61,699 nt of DNA from Anaerolinea sp. (GTDB lineage: Bacteria; Chloroflexota; Anaerolineae; Promineifilales; Promineifilaceae). The notes under the pieces are model-generated. The model searched no databases, was not told the origin of the DNA, and was given only the letters and a program-made list of their open reading frames with translations. The stretch covers positions 1 to 61,699 of the forward strand of contig JACSRF010000294.1 of NCBI GenBank assembly GCA_014879875.1. Direction: 5' to 3'. Of this stretch, positions 35,266 to 45,400 are shown piece by piece. Positions within the stretch are counted from its first letter, which is position 1. Every line of letters begins with the position of its first letter. The translations under genes were made by a program, and so were the position numbers.

Positions 35266-35811
35266 TCAGGCCAGCGCTGGTTCCAAAAGGTGAACCAGGT
35301 CAAATTCGTCCACCAACTGCCACACCCAGTCCGTGATTTTTCCTGGCGTCTTTTCACTCTCGTTTTCATCGTCAAGAGCCAATCCCATAAACATCTCCCC
35401 CGCCACACCTCCTGAGTGGGTAAATTCATAGCCGTCGGTGGGGGTGAAGCCAACCAACTCTGCACCCTGGGCGATGAACTTACGCCCCAAAATGCCAATG
35501 GCATCGCAAAAGCTTTCGGGATAGCCATATTGATCGCCCAGGCCAAAGATGGCAATCTTTTTGCTGGTCAGTTCAAGATCGTCCAGATTAAGAAACTGAT
35601 CGTCCCAATCATCTTGCAACTGCCCTACATTCCAGGTGGGGCAGCCGACGATCAGGTAATTGTAAGCCAGCATGTTGGCGATGGGTTCATCGGCAACATC
35701 GTGAATGGTCAGCAGATCGGGCGCAACGGCGTCAAATTCTTTCACCATCAGGTCGGTGACAATTCTGGTAAAGCCGGTATCTGTGCCGTAAAACAAGCCG
35801 ATGGGGGTCAT
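35266..35811 (-). CDS. Flavodoxin
   Basis: This 181-residue protein has the FMN phosphate loop GTDTGFTR near the N-terminus, the 50s-loop CPTWNVGQLQDDW and the 90s-loop GLGDQYGYPESFCDA, the features of a long-chain flavodoxin. It is a one- or two-electron carrier, often made when iron is short or in place of ferredoxin. AAGGAG seven bases before the ATG at 35811 decides the start. It is divergent from the DUF2249/NnrS-like operon, and the shared intergenic region holds Fnr/Dnr-like boxes, so joint control is plausible. Confidence 0.9.
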   Translation of the reverse strand: MTPIGLFYGTDTGFTRIVTDLMVKEFDAVAPDLLTIHDVADEPIANMLAYNYLIVGCPTWNVGQLQDDWDDQFLNLDDLELTSKKIAIFGLGDQYGYPESFCDAIGILGRKFIAQGAELVGFTPTDGYEFTHSGGVAGEMFMGLALDDENESEKTPGKITDWVWQLVDEFDLVHLLEPALA

Positions 35812-35912
35812 CTCGTCTCTCCTTACGCAGCAGTTCAACTTCTTCAAGATGTTGGACTGTTGATAATCATTGAATCATATTTTTAGGATAGCAAGGTAGA
35901 ACACGGCCGTAT

Positions 35913-35926
35913 ATGATCCATATCAA
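35913..35926. promoter_or_regulatory. Fnr/Dnr-like box, near-consensus
   Basis: ATGATCCATATCAA matches TTGAT-N4-ATCAA at nine of ten positions. It lies between the divergent flavodoxin gene and the DUF2249 operon. Confidence 0.6.
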
Positions 35927-35961
35927 GTGCGTTCCCAGCAGCGGTAAAACAACAGAGGCTC

Positions 35962-35975
35962 TTGATCTATATCAA
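35962..35975. promoter_or_regulatory. Fnr/Dnr-like box, perfect consensus
   Basis: TTGATCTATATCAA is an exact TTGAT-N4-ATCAA palindrome, the consensus of Fnr, Dnr and NnrR regulators. The Crp/Fnr gene at 31306 is a candidate regulator. Confidence 0.72.
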
Positions 35976-36129
35976 GGGCGGCCGTTCCCCATTCCGTTAC
36001 ATTGGTGAAATAGAAACACACACCATCTGGCTTCCCCTCATTGATGAGGCGGTTTGTACCGCGCCAGGGGTTGACTAACTTGTTTACAAAACGCATTAAC
36101 CATTCTTACCAATTCGGAGAAAACAAACC

Positions 36130-36360
36130 ATGAGCAACGAAATTGTAATCGATATCCGCCCCATTCCCCCGGCGCAGCGCCATCCGCTTATCTTCAACCA
36201 GTTTGAGGAGTTGATCGCGGGTGAAAGTTTTGTACTGGTCAATGATCACAACCCAAAGCCGCTTTATTACCAGTTCCAGGCCGAACTAACCGATCAATTC
36301 ACCTGGGAGTACCTGGAAGAAGGGCCAGAAGCGTGGCGGGTGCGCATCGGCCGCGCATAA
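36130..36360 (+). CDS. DUF2249 domain protein
   Basis: This 76-residue protein matches the small DUF2249 fold, with IDIRPIPPAQRHPLIFNQFEEL at the N-terminus (written here across the first two strands) and PLYYQFQAE in the middle. It is TusA-like in fold, and such proteins are often found beside NO-related and NnrS genes. GGAG lies upstream of the ATG. It is the first gene of a four-gene operon with NnrS-like and small heme-copper-like proteins. A role in nitrogen-oxide stress or metal/sulfur handling is inferred from context. Confidence 0.8.
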   Translation: MSNEIVIDIRPIPPAQRHPLIFNQFEELIAGESFVLVNDHNPKPLYYQFQAELTDQFTWEYLEEGPEAWRVRIGRA

Positions 36361-36373
36361 TGGCAAACAGCAC

Positions 36374-37024
36374 ATGAGCCGACCAATTCCCCCACAAACC
36401 CGCCGCCGTTATTGGCAGCGTGTACCGCTAATGGGACTGGCGGCTTTTGCCTTGCTGGCCGGGCTGCTGCGCCTGGACTGGCAGCTGCCACCGCTTTCGC
36501 TGCGGCTGCCGGCCCAGCACGGCCCACTGATGGTTTCCGGCTTTCTGGGCACGCTGATTAGCCTGGAACGAGCGGTGGCCTTGAGCCAGAATCAGGGAGG
36601 CCGCCGCCGTTACTATCTGGCGCCTTCACTGGTCGGGTTAGGCGCGGTGTCACTATTTTTGACACTGCCCGCAGCTGTACCCCGCGGCCTGAGTACGCTG
36701 GGAGCGATGGGGCTGGCGCTCATCTTTGTGGTCATTTATCGTTTGCAGCCAACGACAGACCATGCCGTGATGGGGGTGGGGGCGCTGTTGTGGCTGGTGG
36801 GCAATGGGCTGTGGCTCGTTGGCTGGCCGATCTTCCGGGTAGCGCCCTGGTGGGCTGGCTTTCTCATTTTGACGATTGCTGGTGAACGGTTGGAGTTGAC
36901 GCGGGTTCTGCCACATAAAAAGTCTACGCGGCAAGTTTTTAATGAGGTGGCGGTGCTGCTGTTTTTGCTGGTAACGGCCGTTGTTGCCATACGCGGCAAG
37001 CGAAAAACCCGACCCCAGGAGTAA
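36374..37024 (+). CDS. NnrS-like membrane protein (partial-length family member)
   Basis: This 216-residue protein has about six transmembrane helices. The motif QHGPLMVSGFLGTLISLERA has the His and LERA features of NnrS-like and related heme-copper-like proteins. GERLELTR lies near residue 175. NnrS proteins are about 400 residues, so this is a half-length form or a relative. It follows DUF2249 by 13 bases and precedes the 143-residue membrane protein by two bases. It is probably involved in NO or nitrite response. Confidence 0.6.
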   Translation: MSRPIPPQTRRRYWQRVPLMGLAAFALLAGLLRLDWQLPPLSLRLPAQHGPLMVSGFLGTLISLERAVALSQNQGGRRRYYLAPSLVGLGAVSLFLTLPAAVPRGLSTLGAMGLALIFVVIYRLQPTTDHAVMGVGALLWLVGNGLWLVGWPIFRVAPWWAGFLILTIAGERLELTRVLPHKKSTRQVFNEVAVLLFLLVTAVVAIRGKRKTRPQE

Positions 37025-37026
37025 CT

Positions 37027-37458
37027 ATGCCCACCCTGACCCGTTGGTACATTAAATCTGCTCTCGTCTACCTGGCAGCGGCCTTGCTGCTGTCGTTTGT
37101 GTTGGCGCTGCCCACCAGCATCAACCTGCCCCTCTTCATCCGCTACATGAACCCCGCTTACTTCCACCTTTTCCTGGTGGGCTGGGTAACGCAGATGATT
37201 TTCGGTGTGATCTACTGGATGTTCCCCATTATCACCCGTGCCCAACCGCGGGGCAATGAGCGGTTGGGCTGGGCCAGCTACGCCTTGTTAAACGCCGGCC
37301 TGCTGCTGCGCGTGGTCGGCGAACCGTTGATCGGCGTCCGCCCGGAGGCCAGGCTTGGCTGGTTGCTGGCTCTCTCGGCCTGGCTGCAATGGTTAGCGGC
37401 GGTCATCTTTGTTGTGCTGGCCTGGCCGCGCGTCAAAGAAAAGTATCGAGGAGGCTGA
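37027..37458 (+). CDS. Small heme-copper-like membrane protein A
   Basis: This 143-residue protein has four transmembrane helices and a membrane motif YFHLFLVGWVTQMIFGVIYWMFP (read around residue 43), in which His could bind heme or metal. It is about the length of four helices of subunit I of a heme-copper oxidase. It abuts the next gene (stop at 37458, start at 37460), which encodes a related protein, so the two may form a heterodimer. The function is not established. Confidence 0.6.
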   Translation: MPTLTRWYIKSALVYLAAALLLSFVLALPTSINLPLFIRYMNPAYFHLFLVGWVTQMIFGVIYWMFPIITRAQPRGNERLGWASYALLNAGLLLRVVGEPLIGVRPEARLGWLLALSAWLQWLAAVIFVVLAWPRVKEKYRGG

Positions 37459-37459
37459 G

Positions 37460-37870
37460 ATGCCGCGTTTGAGCCAATGGTTTATCCGCGCCGCGTTTAT
37501 CTACCTGCTTTTGGGGTTCACCATCGGGGCGCTGCTGCTGACACACAAGGGGCTGCCCCTGCATCCGGCCCTGTGGAGCTGGCTACCAACGCATATTGAG
37601 TTTTTGCTGTTTGGCTGGGTGGTGCAGGTCACGATGGGCATGGCTTTTTGGATTTTGCCTCGTTACTGGCAAAAGCCGCGCCGCCCTAAAGAAGGGTATA
37701 CCCAAATCGCCTTTATTCTGCTCAATTTGGGCATTTGGTTGGTGGTCGCCGGGACGACCTTCCGCGCCGGACAGTGGTTTTTATTGGCCGGTCGCGCCAC
37801 AGAAGTTAGCGCGGTTGTTTTATTCGCCCTTCACGCCCGGAAGCGCATTGTTTCCAGAGAAGGCGCATAG
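37460..37870 (+). CDS. Small heme-copper-like membrane protein B
   Basis: This 136-residue protein has four transmembrane helices and the motif HIEFLLFGWVVQVTMGMAFW, a clear relative of the preceding protein, probably from a gene duplication. GAGGAGGCTGAG precedes the ATG at 37460. It is the last gene of the operon. Transposon debris follows from about 37935. It may pair with protein A to rebuild the fold of the 415-residue relative encoded at 33803. Confidence 0.6.
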   Translation: MPRLSQWFIRAAFIYLLLGFTIGALLLTHKGLPLHPALWSWLPTHIEFLLFGWVVQVTMGMAFWILPRYWQKPRRPKEGYTQIAFILLNLGIWLVVAGTTFRAGQWFLLAGRATEVSAVVLFALHARKRIVSREGA

Positions 37871-37934
37871 ATTTCAAACCGGTAAGCCGGTAAAGGCGTT
37901 TTTGGAGCAAAAGGACGAAAACGCACGTTAAGGC

Positions 37935-38113
37935 TCAGTCAGATCGCAGTGGACGCAGACCAGATGGGGCCAGATCATCACCTAGATTGAAGCGGAACTT
38001 ACCATACTGATTGATGTGCTTGAAGCGTACAGGTGATAAATGCACAAAGTCAGCTTCGTTAATAGAATGGCCTCGCCTTCTTAACTCCTCAATAGCCGCC
38101 TGCATGTAAACGC
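37935..38113 (-). pseudogene. Tn3-family transposase C-terminal remnant
   Basis: The minus strand from about 38113 down to the stop at 37935 encodes VYMQAAIEELRRRG...HLSPVRFKHINQYGKF...GLRPLR, which matches the extreme C-terminus of Tn3-type TnpA proteins. The rest of the gene and the terminal inverted repeats were not found. Upstream on that strand the reading frame meets a stop where the MFS fragment begins, so the two remnants share a junction near 38113-38118. Confidence 0.65.
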
Positions 38114-38118
38114 ATCAC

Positions 38119-38496
38119 CGGTTGTTATGGGGCATTGGGATCGGCTTTTTCTTGCTGGCTGTGGGAATTTTTGGGCTGAGCGCTGCGCCTGATTTACTGG
38201 TTTTTAGCCTGGCGACGTTGATACGGACTATTGGGTCTGGCGCACTTTGGGTTTTCTCCGCTGCTCTGTTGCAGATGCTGGTCCCGGATCAATTTCGGGG
38301 ACGGGTATTTGCTTTTGAATTTGCGGTTTTAACGTTAGCGCAATCTATTTCGATTTTTGCTGCGGGTTCGTTACAGGATAGTTGGGGTCTGAGTGTACGA
38401 CAGACAACGGCCGTTTTCGGCTGGCTTGGTGTTGTGATGCCTGTTATCTGGCTGGCTTTTCTTCTGGTCGCTTTACCGCGAATACGTAATATTTGA
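38119..38496 (+). pseudogene. MFS transporter C-terminal fragment
   Basis: About 124 residues encode three or four transmembrane helices with the MFS loop motif VPDQFRGRVFAFEF, typical of the second half of a 12-helix exporter. No start codon with a ribosome-binding site is present, and the N-terminal two thirds of the gene are missing. It directly abuts the Tn3 transposase remnant, which suggests deletion by transposition. Confidence 0.65.
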
Positions 38497-38560
38497 CCAG
38501 AGAGTGTTGTATTTCGCGTATCCCATTACTTTTTACCTAAGCAGATGTACCGATAAGGAC

Positions 38561-38589
38561 TTGAATAGTTTGGCCGATGGCTGTAATAT
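38561..38589 (+). promoter_or_regulatory. Sigma70-like promoter for the LPASG protein gene
   Basis: TTGAAT (38561-38566) and TAATAT (38584-38589) are separated by 17 bases. The ATG lies 66 bases downstream at 38655. Confidence 0.5.
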
Positions 38590-38654
38590 ATTGCCATAGT
38601 TTTATGTCATGCTGTTTAGAATCATGCATTTATTTGCTGGTAAAGAGGTTTCTC

Positions 38655-39386
38655 ATGTTGCAATTACGTAAAATCAGTTTAGTTGGGTTAGTCTTTGTTT
38701 ATTGGCTGTGGGTAGGATTATGGCAGGTGATGGCGCAAACACCGAGGCCGACGCCCACGATTGATCCGGGGATTGACGCAACATCAACGCCAAGCCCGAC
38801 GCCCACGATTGATCCAGGAATTGACGCAACATCAACGCCAAGCCCGACGCCCGATGCTCGATATACACCGACGCCTGTCGTCGTTCCCACTGTGTCACCA
38901 CCACCACCGGCAGGCCAGTCCCCCTCTGGAGGATTGGGTACAATTCGTGGCCTGGTTTACCAGGATAGCAATGGTGATGGCAAATGTATCAATACGGGAA
39001 CAGCCGGAGAGGGGCCAGTAGCCGGGATCACTGTCGAATTTGTGAGCAGTGATGAGCAAACAGTTATTAATTTGCAAACGGGGCCAGATGGTATTTATGG
39101 GCTAACGGCCGCAGGATATAGTTATTGGGCTGTCTCAGCTAGACCCGGTTCTGCTTGGGTTGTTACGTCAGAGAAAACCCGCTACGTGCCGATTTTTGAG
39201 GATAGCCTGGTAGCAACGGATGTCAATTTCTGTGTGCAAAAGGCGGGCGCGGCGACGGTTCTGCTGCCGGCGTCTGGCGCGTTTGTCGGAACTTTTTGGC
39301 TGACTTTGGCGCTGGCTGTGGGTATTTTCCTGATTGGTTTGGGAATGCGTTTACAGCATCACTTTCGTGCATCTGGAACGCGGTAA
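38655..39386 (+). CDS. Secreted SdrD B-like protein with LPASG sortase-type signal
   Basis: This 243-residue protein has a signal peptide (1-27), a Pro/Thr-rich region with two 16-residue copies of PTPTIDPGIDATSTPS, an SdrD B-like Ig domain (RGLVYQDSNGDGKC, about 98-195), and a C-terminal sorting signal: LPASG, a hydrophobic helix and RLQHHFRASGTR. That layout fits covalent anchoring by a class E/F-like sortase. No sortase gene is in the window. AGAGG precedes the ATG. The stop codon lies inside a hairpin. It converges on the giant protein gene. Confidence 0.78.
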   Translation: MLQLRKISLVGLVFVYWLWVGLWQVMAQTPRPTPTIDPGIDATSTPSPTPTIDPGIDATSTPSPTPDARYTPTPVVVPTVSPPPPAGQSPSGGLGTIRGLVYQDSNGDGKCINTGTAGEGPVAGITVEFVSSDEQTVINLQTGPDGIYGLTAAGYSYWAVSARPGSAWVVTSEKTRYVPIFEDSLVATDVNFCVQKAGAATVLLPASGAFVGTFWLTLALAVGIFLIGLGMRLQHHFRASGTR

Positions 39387-39412
39387 GTTAATCGTTCGCA
39401 ATTAACTTACCG
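39381..39412. repeat. Hairpin overlapping the stop codon
   Basis: CGGTAAGTTAAT (39381-39392) pairs exactly with ATTAACTTACCG (39401-39412). It contains the stop codon of the LPASG gene. Confidence 0.7.
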
Positions 39413-39416
39413 ATTT

Positions 39417-39445
39417 GCTGTGGTCGGTCTTTTGACCGCGCCACC
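39417..39445. repeat. Dispersed repeat, relative of the 22362 hairpin
   Basis: GCTGTGGTCGGTCTTTTGAC and the following bases match the left half of the hairpin at 22361-22389 at about 25 of 29 positions. It folds as GTGG-CGGTC / GACCG-CCAC. Confidence 0.65.
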
Positions 39446-39453
39446 CAAGAAAT

Positions 39454-39490
39454 AAAAAGAGGCTGGTCATCTGATGACCAGCCTCTTTTT
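39454..39490. terminator. Bidirectional intrinsic terminator
   Basis: AAAAAGAGGCTGGTCA (39454-39469) pairs perfectly with TGACCAGCCTCTTTTT (39475-39490) over a five-base loop. The A and T runs at both ends serve the convergent LPASG and giant-protein genes. Confidence 0.9.
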
Positions 39491-39493
39491 GAT

Positions 39494-42400
39494 TTAGGGC
39501 TGTGGTGTGGGTACTGGCGTTGCTGTTGGGAGGATAAAAACTCCTGGTGGCGGGGCGACCGGGTTGCCAGGAGGGGCAGGTATGGGGATAACCATGCTGC
39601 TGCTGCCAAATCCCGGTGTTGGCGTGTAGCGGGGCAGGTTTTCAGGTATGCCGGGCTGCACATTCTGGTTCACCCCCATGCCGGTGGCATTAATGGTTAT
39701 GCCGAGGACGTTGTTGTTCTCAAAGGGACATTCATTGACGGTATTATCGGTGTCAACCTGTGCCCAGACCTGGTGTGAACCACTGCCAAATACAAAGCTG
39801 CCGGTAAACGTGGCGCTTTCCCCTGCTCCTACGTCCGTTGCCTGAACGCCCCAAACAAGATCCCCTACCAATAGATAAGTCGGCGTGCGATCTACGTAGA
39901 AGTCAAGGTAGAAGTTATTGCCATAGGTGACGGCAACGGTCCCCTGATTGCGGATGGTAATGGAGACGGCCGCTGCCTGGCCGGCAACTGGCGCACTGGG
40001 TTCAACCGTAATGCCTGTCACGACAAGATCGACACCGGTATTGACGCCTGGCGGACACCATGGTTGCTGCTTGAAGATGACGGGCAGGTAAATGGTGGCG
40101 CCTTCGGGAACTTCGCCGGTAGCCATGGTGGTGTCGGTAGCGGAAGCGGTCACGGCCGTTTCTGGCGTTGTTGTTGAGACGGTGACAGTTGTGACGTCGG
40201 TTGTGTTTGCCACCGCGTTCACCGGAATGGTAACAGTGACGGTCACCGTATCGCTCTGGTTGGGCGTGAGGATAATCGTGTTGGGCGTCACCGAGTTCGG
40301 CCAGCCCTGGTTTGACACAGTGGACAGCGTGAACGTTTCCGTGACGTTGCCGGTGTTGGTGACCGTGTGCGTGTACACGTGGGTTTCGCCAGGAGCGCCG
40401 CTCCCCGTGTTATTGGGGGTGATGCTCACATTGTACACAGCCGGCAGCACGCTGGTTGTGTTGATGACAATACCCGTCGCGCCCAGCACGTCGTTGGCCG
40501 CGACAGTCGTTACGTCCTGACTGCCGCGTAGGGCGTTCGCCGGAATCATGACGGTCACTGTCACCGGGCGCGCTGCGCCAACGGGTAGATCGGCGATGGT
40601 TGGCGGGTCAACTTCCACGTTCCAGTTTTGGCTGGATTGCGCAGTCAGCGAAATGCTGCGCAGCATCACATCGCTGGTGTTGGTCAAGGTATGGTGGTAA
40701 ACGAGTACATCACCGGGATCCCCATCGCTCTCTCTGTCAGGTTCAAAGCTCAACCCAACGTCGCCCAGATTGGCGATGGTTGTATCGTTGGCGCTGGCGG
40801 TGATGGATGGGTCGCTGAGGGAAACGGCCGTGACCATCGCCGTATCCATCTCCCCATTGCCAACCCCGCTCGGAACTGTCACGCCGACCACCAGCGACAC
40901 GCCCGCTCCCGGCGCTAACAAGGGCGTATTGTTCATGGAGAGATCTGTCGGCCAGGTAGCGGTGAAGACAAGCTGGTAACTATCGCTAATGTCGCCGGTG
41001 TTGGTGATGCGGTGCGTGTAGGTTACCGTCTCGCCGGCCGCACCCATACCTGTCTGGTAAGTGGGGGTGATGAGGACGCCGCGCCGCACGCCGCTGCTGA
41101 CTGTGGTGGTGTTTACGGCCGTATCCGTCGCTGTGCTGCCCAGGTCTGTCACCGTCACGGAGGTGACATCTACTGTGTTTGTGGCCGCTGTTGGTGGAAT
41201 GTTCACCGTTACGGTGACGCCACTGCTGGCTCCGGCGACCAGATTGAGGGTTGTAGGTATAACTGCGACGACCCAACTTTGATCGGACACGGCCGTTAGC
41301 GTGAACGATCCGGGGATGTCGCCCGTATTGGTGACGGTGTGGTGATAGGTAACGGTTTCTCCCGCTGTCCCTGAACCATCGTTGTCTGGCGCAATCACCA
41401 CCGATAATTGGCCCTGACCGCCAGTGACAGTCGTTGTGTTGACGGCCGTTGCCGTGACCGCCACATCCTGCGACTGCGCTGTAATCGTGGCGACGTGGAT
41501 TTGCCCCTCGGTTCCCGGCGGTACGATCACCGTCACTTCAACCTCCGTTGACGCGCCTGGAGCCAGGTTAGTGACGACAGGCGGATTAACGGTAACATCC
41601 CAGGCTGGCATAGACGTGTAGGTAAGCGTAACCGTGTCTGCGATGTTGCCGACGTTGGTGAGGGTGTGGGTGTAAACGGCCGTGCTGCCCGCCGGCACAT
41701 CGCTGGTGTTATTGGGCGCTAATGTCAGGCCGTAAGCCGCCGTGACTGTCGTGATGTCGGTCAACGTGTCGGTCGTAGCCGGATTGAGCAGCGCATACGC
41801 CTCAATCTCTACGGTATGGATCGTGGCAGCCGGAGTTCCGGCGGGGATGGCAACTGTCACCGTGAAGGTGGTGGTTTCACCCGCGTCCAGAAGCGCTGTT
41901 TGCGTTGGCTGAATGGTCACTGTCCAATCGGTGGGGTTGGCGGTGGTCACGCGCAGGCCAAACTGCGCCAGGTCGCCGGTGTTCGTCAATGTGTGCATGT
42001 AGGATATAGACGTATTGGGCGCACCGCTGCCACTGCGTGACGGGCCAATATCCACGCCAAACGTGCCGCTGATGGTGGTGGTGTCCACCACACTGCGCGG
42101 TGTGGCGTTCGAGGCAGGTGTGGCGAGAATGGTGGTCGTGTCCACGTCATTGGGCGTCGTACCGGTGACGACCAGCGTCACCATGGCCGATTCACCAATA
42201 CCCAGTGTCACCTCTGCCGGCGTCAGGCTGTGAGTCCAGCCAGCGCCGGTGAGCGAACTGCTGCTGCGCGTGAAGGTGTACGTGTCGGCCTCGTCGCCGA
42301 CGTTGGTGATGGTGTGCGTGTAGACGTGCGGCGTGTCGGGATCAATGGTCGCCGTGCGCGTCGGTGGCGCAAAGGTGAAAGCCATGAGCAGCACACGTTC

Positions 42401-45400
42401 GTCTGCGCCGATGTCGTAGCCAAACCCTTGCGGCCGTTCGTCCAGCTCAAAGTCCACCTGACTGGCGCTGCTAACGACATTCGTACCCGCATCTTTAGCG
42501 GCCGAAGTGGCGGCGATATGATAATACTCGTCAATAAAGTGCGGGTCGCCCGCTACATCATGCGCGCCGGTGGGGAAGTTGGTTTGTACATTACCCGGCG
42601 ATCCGCTGTTTTCGTGATACAGGTTGTAATCATTGGCAACGGCGCTGCTGCCACCGTAGAAAACGGTAATGACGGAGCCGAAGGGCGCGCGTTTTTCGTT
42701 ATTGGCAAAGATGTTGTTATACAAAGTCAACACGCCATCTGCCTGATACACAGCCGCGCCATCGCCCAGATCGTCCGGTGAATCTGGCTGGCGGCTGGAA
42801 TCAACGACGATGTTGCCGGCAAAGGTGTTGTTTTCCAATAATACAGAGCCGGTGATAACATAAATGCCAGCGCCATTGCCCGGCGCTCCGGCTGCATTGA
42901 CGGTGACGCCATGCGCAAAGACGGAACTGTGGACAGAGAGATCGCCGCCAACATGGTACAAACCAGACCCAAATCGGGCGCTGTTAGACAAGACCCAGGT
43001 CGCGGTGATGGTCAGATTGGCGCCGAGGTTGTAAATACCCGCGCCCGTGCCATCTGCTTCGTCAATATACCCATCCTGGATGAAGAGGCCGCTGAGAGTG
43101 ACGGTGACGCCGTCGCTGATGTACAGCACGCGCCGCGCGCTTTCCCCGTTCAGGGTGACGGCGTTGGTGATGGGGGCCATGGTGGTAAAGGGTGGCGCTT
43201 CGTTGACGCTGTAGCCGCCGCGAATGGCGACGGATTTGTCAATGAAGACATTTTGCGTGAAGGTGTCCGGACCGATGACGCGCTCGCTGAAGTCGGTGTA
43301 CAGCCCGGCCGCCACCAGGATGGTATCACCGGCTACCGCCTGATCAACGGCGCGTTGGATGGTGGCGCACGGTTCCTGCGCCACCAGACAGTTGTTGCCG
43401 GCATCATCCCCACCAGGGGCGACGTGGCGTGTGCCGCTGACGGCGTTGACGGTGATGCTGTTAATGACTTCGCCGCGATTGGTGGCGTCGCTGGTGTCGA
43501 GGGCGATGAGGCCGGGATTGGCGATTTCACGGGCAGCGGCCGTTTCCAGAATGGTGACGCGCAGCAGCGCCGTGATCGTCTGTCCGCTGTTGATGGTCAC
43601 CGTTTCGCTAATAGGCACGCCATTGTCGTCAACGACAACGGCCGTTGACAACCCCGCCGCGCCCGCATTGGGAACAAGCAGCGCCTCCACGTTGCCGTTG
43701 CCATTGTTGGTGATGGTGTGGGTGAAGGTCAGCACAGCGCCGGGGTCGGCGTTGGTGAAGTAGGACGGCCCTACTTCGAGGGCGCTGACCAGGCCGACAT
43801 TGGTGCGGAAAACGGCCGTCGCCGTCCGCGAGGGCAGCGATGCTGACTGGCAGCGCACGGTTGTCGCTTCCTGCGTGCCCAGAGTCGCTGTACTCGGCAC
43901 AGTCACCGTCAACACCAGCGATACCCGGTCATCGCCGTTGCCATCATAATCCCGATAATCCAGGACATATTGCTGGCTGACGCCATCTTCCAGTTCAGAC
44001 CAACCCTGCGTCTGGCTGGCCAACGTGATCGAAATGGTGTCGGTGTACCCATGTGAAATGACGTTGGGTATCAGTTTGGAGGGGAAGCCAACGTTGATAA
44101 CCTGCACCGTGTAGGTGACGACATCCCCAGGGAAGACCGTCGCCGTATTTTGTGCTTCAGGCACCGGCAGCGCCGCGCAGCCAAACTCCTTCCAATACTC
44201 ATCCATGCCTACATCGCTGGCATAGCCATGAATGGGGTTCAAGTCAGCGTAGGTCGGATGGACGTCGGGGCGGAACCAGTTGCTGGCGTCAAAGTCAATA
44301 CCACCATCAGGCCAGACACCGCCATCATCCTCATCGAGTAGTAAGATCGGATCGGCTGCGTCAATGTTGCGTGATGTTTGTCTCAAGATGAAACCACCCC
44401 CCCCCAGCCCCGGTTCACCGATAATGGGGTTGTTACCGACACCCACGTTGCTTTCATCGGGTAGGTTGGCGTTGAAGTTGTTGTGCGTGAGCGTGCCGCC
44501 AGATGTGCTGTGCAAACCGCCGCCGCCGCTGCCACTGGTATTGGCATAGATGATGCTGCTGTTAAGAATCAGCGTGCCCGCATTATGGATACCACCGCCG
44601 CTGCCCAGGGCTTCATTATCCCGCAGCGTGTTGTGGTACAGCGCCAATTCGCCGCTGTTATAAATGCCGCCGCCGTTGTTGGTTGCGCTGTTCCAGCCAA
44701 AGCCACCGTTGATGATGCGCAGTTGCCCGGCATTAAAGAGGCCGCCGCCATGCTGCGCCGCTTCGTTGTACACAATGGCATGATTGACAATATCCAGGGT
44801 CGCGCCACTGGCGACATAATGCGCCCCGCCGTTGTTCGCGGAGTTCGGGATGCTAATCCAGAAGGGTGGGAAAGATGGCCCGCCAAACCAATCCCAGCCC
44901 GTTAGCTCCTCTGTGCGCGGGTTGAAAAGCGCCTGCTCACAGAAACCGGTACCGGCGCCGGATATATAGGCGCTAGACCCGGCGCCGCCATAATATGCGC
45001 CGCCATTTTCAGCGGTACTCTGGCATGTTTCTACCAATCTGAAAAGGAGGTGTCCTGGGCCGGGGTGATATGTCCCGCCACCGTTATTGCCGCCTCCGGC
45101 CGCGTAAGCGTCGCCGTTGACGAGAATGACTTGCGAGACGGTGACGGTGGCCCCAGGGGCAATGTACAGCGCGCGCCCTTCGCCTTGCGCGTCAATGAGC
45201 GTGCTGAGGGCGAGGATGTCAGGGTTATGGTAGTCATCGGGGTCGCTGAAGTCGCTGCGGCGCAGTGAGCCGATGAGGGTCAAATTGCGGCTGATGTAGG
45301 CCACCTGATTGACGCCGCTGCGGGTGAAGACGCCGCGACAGGAGCCGCGCGCGATTTTGACATCAGGGAAGGGGCCGGGGGCGAAGCTTTCGGCATAATT

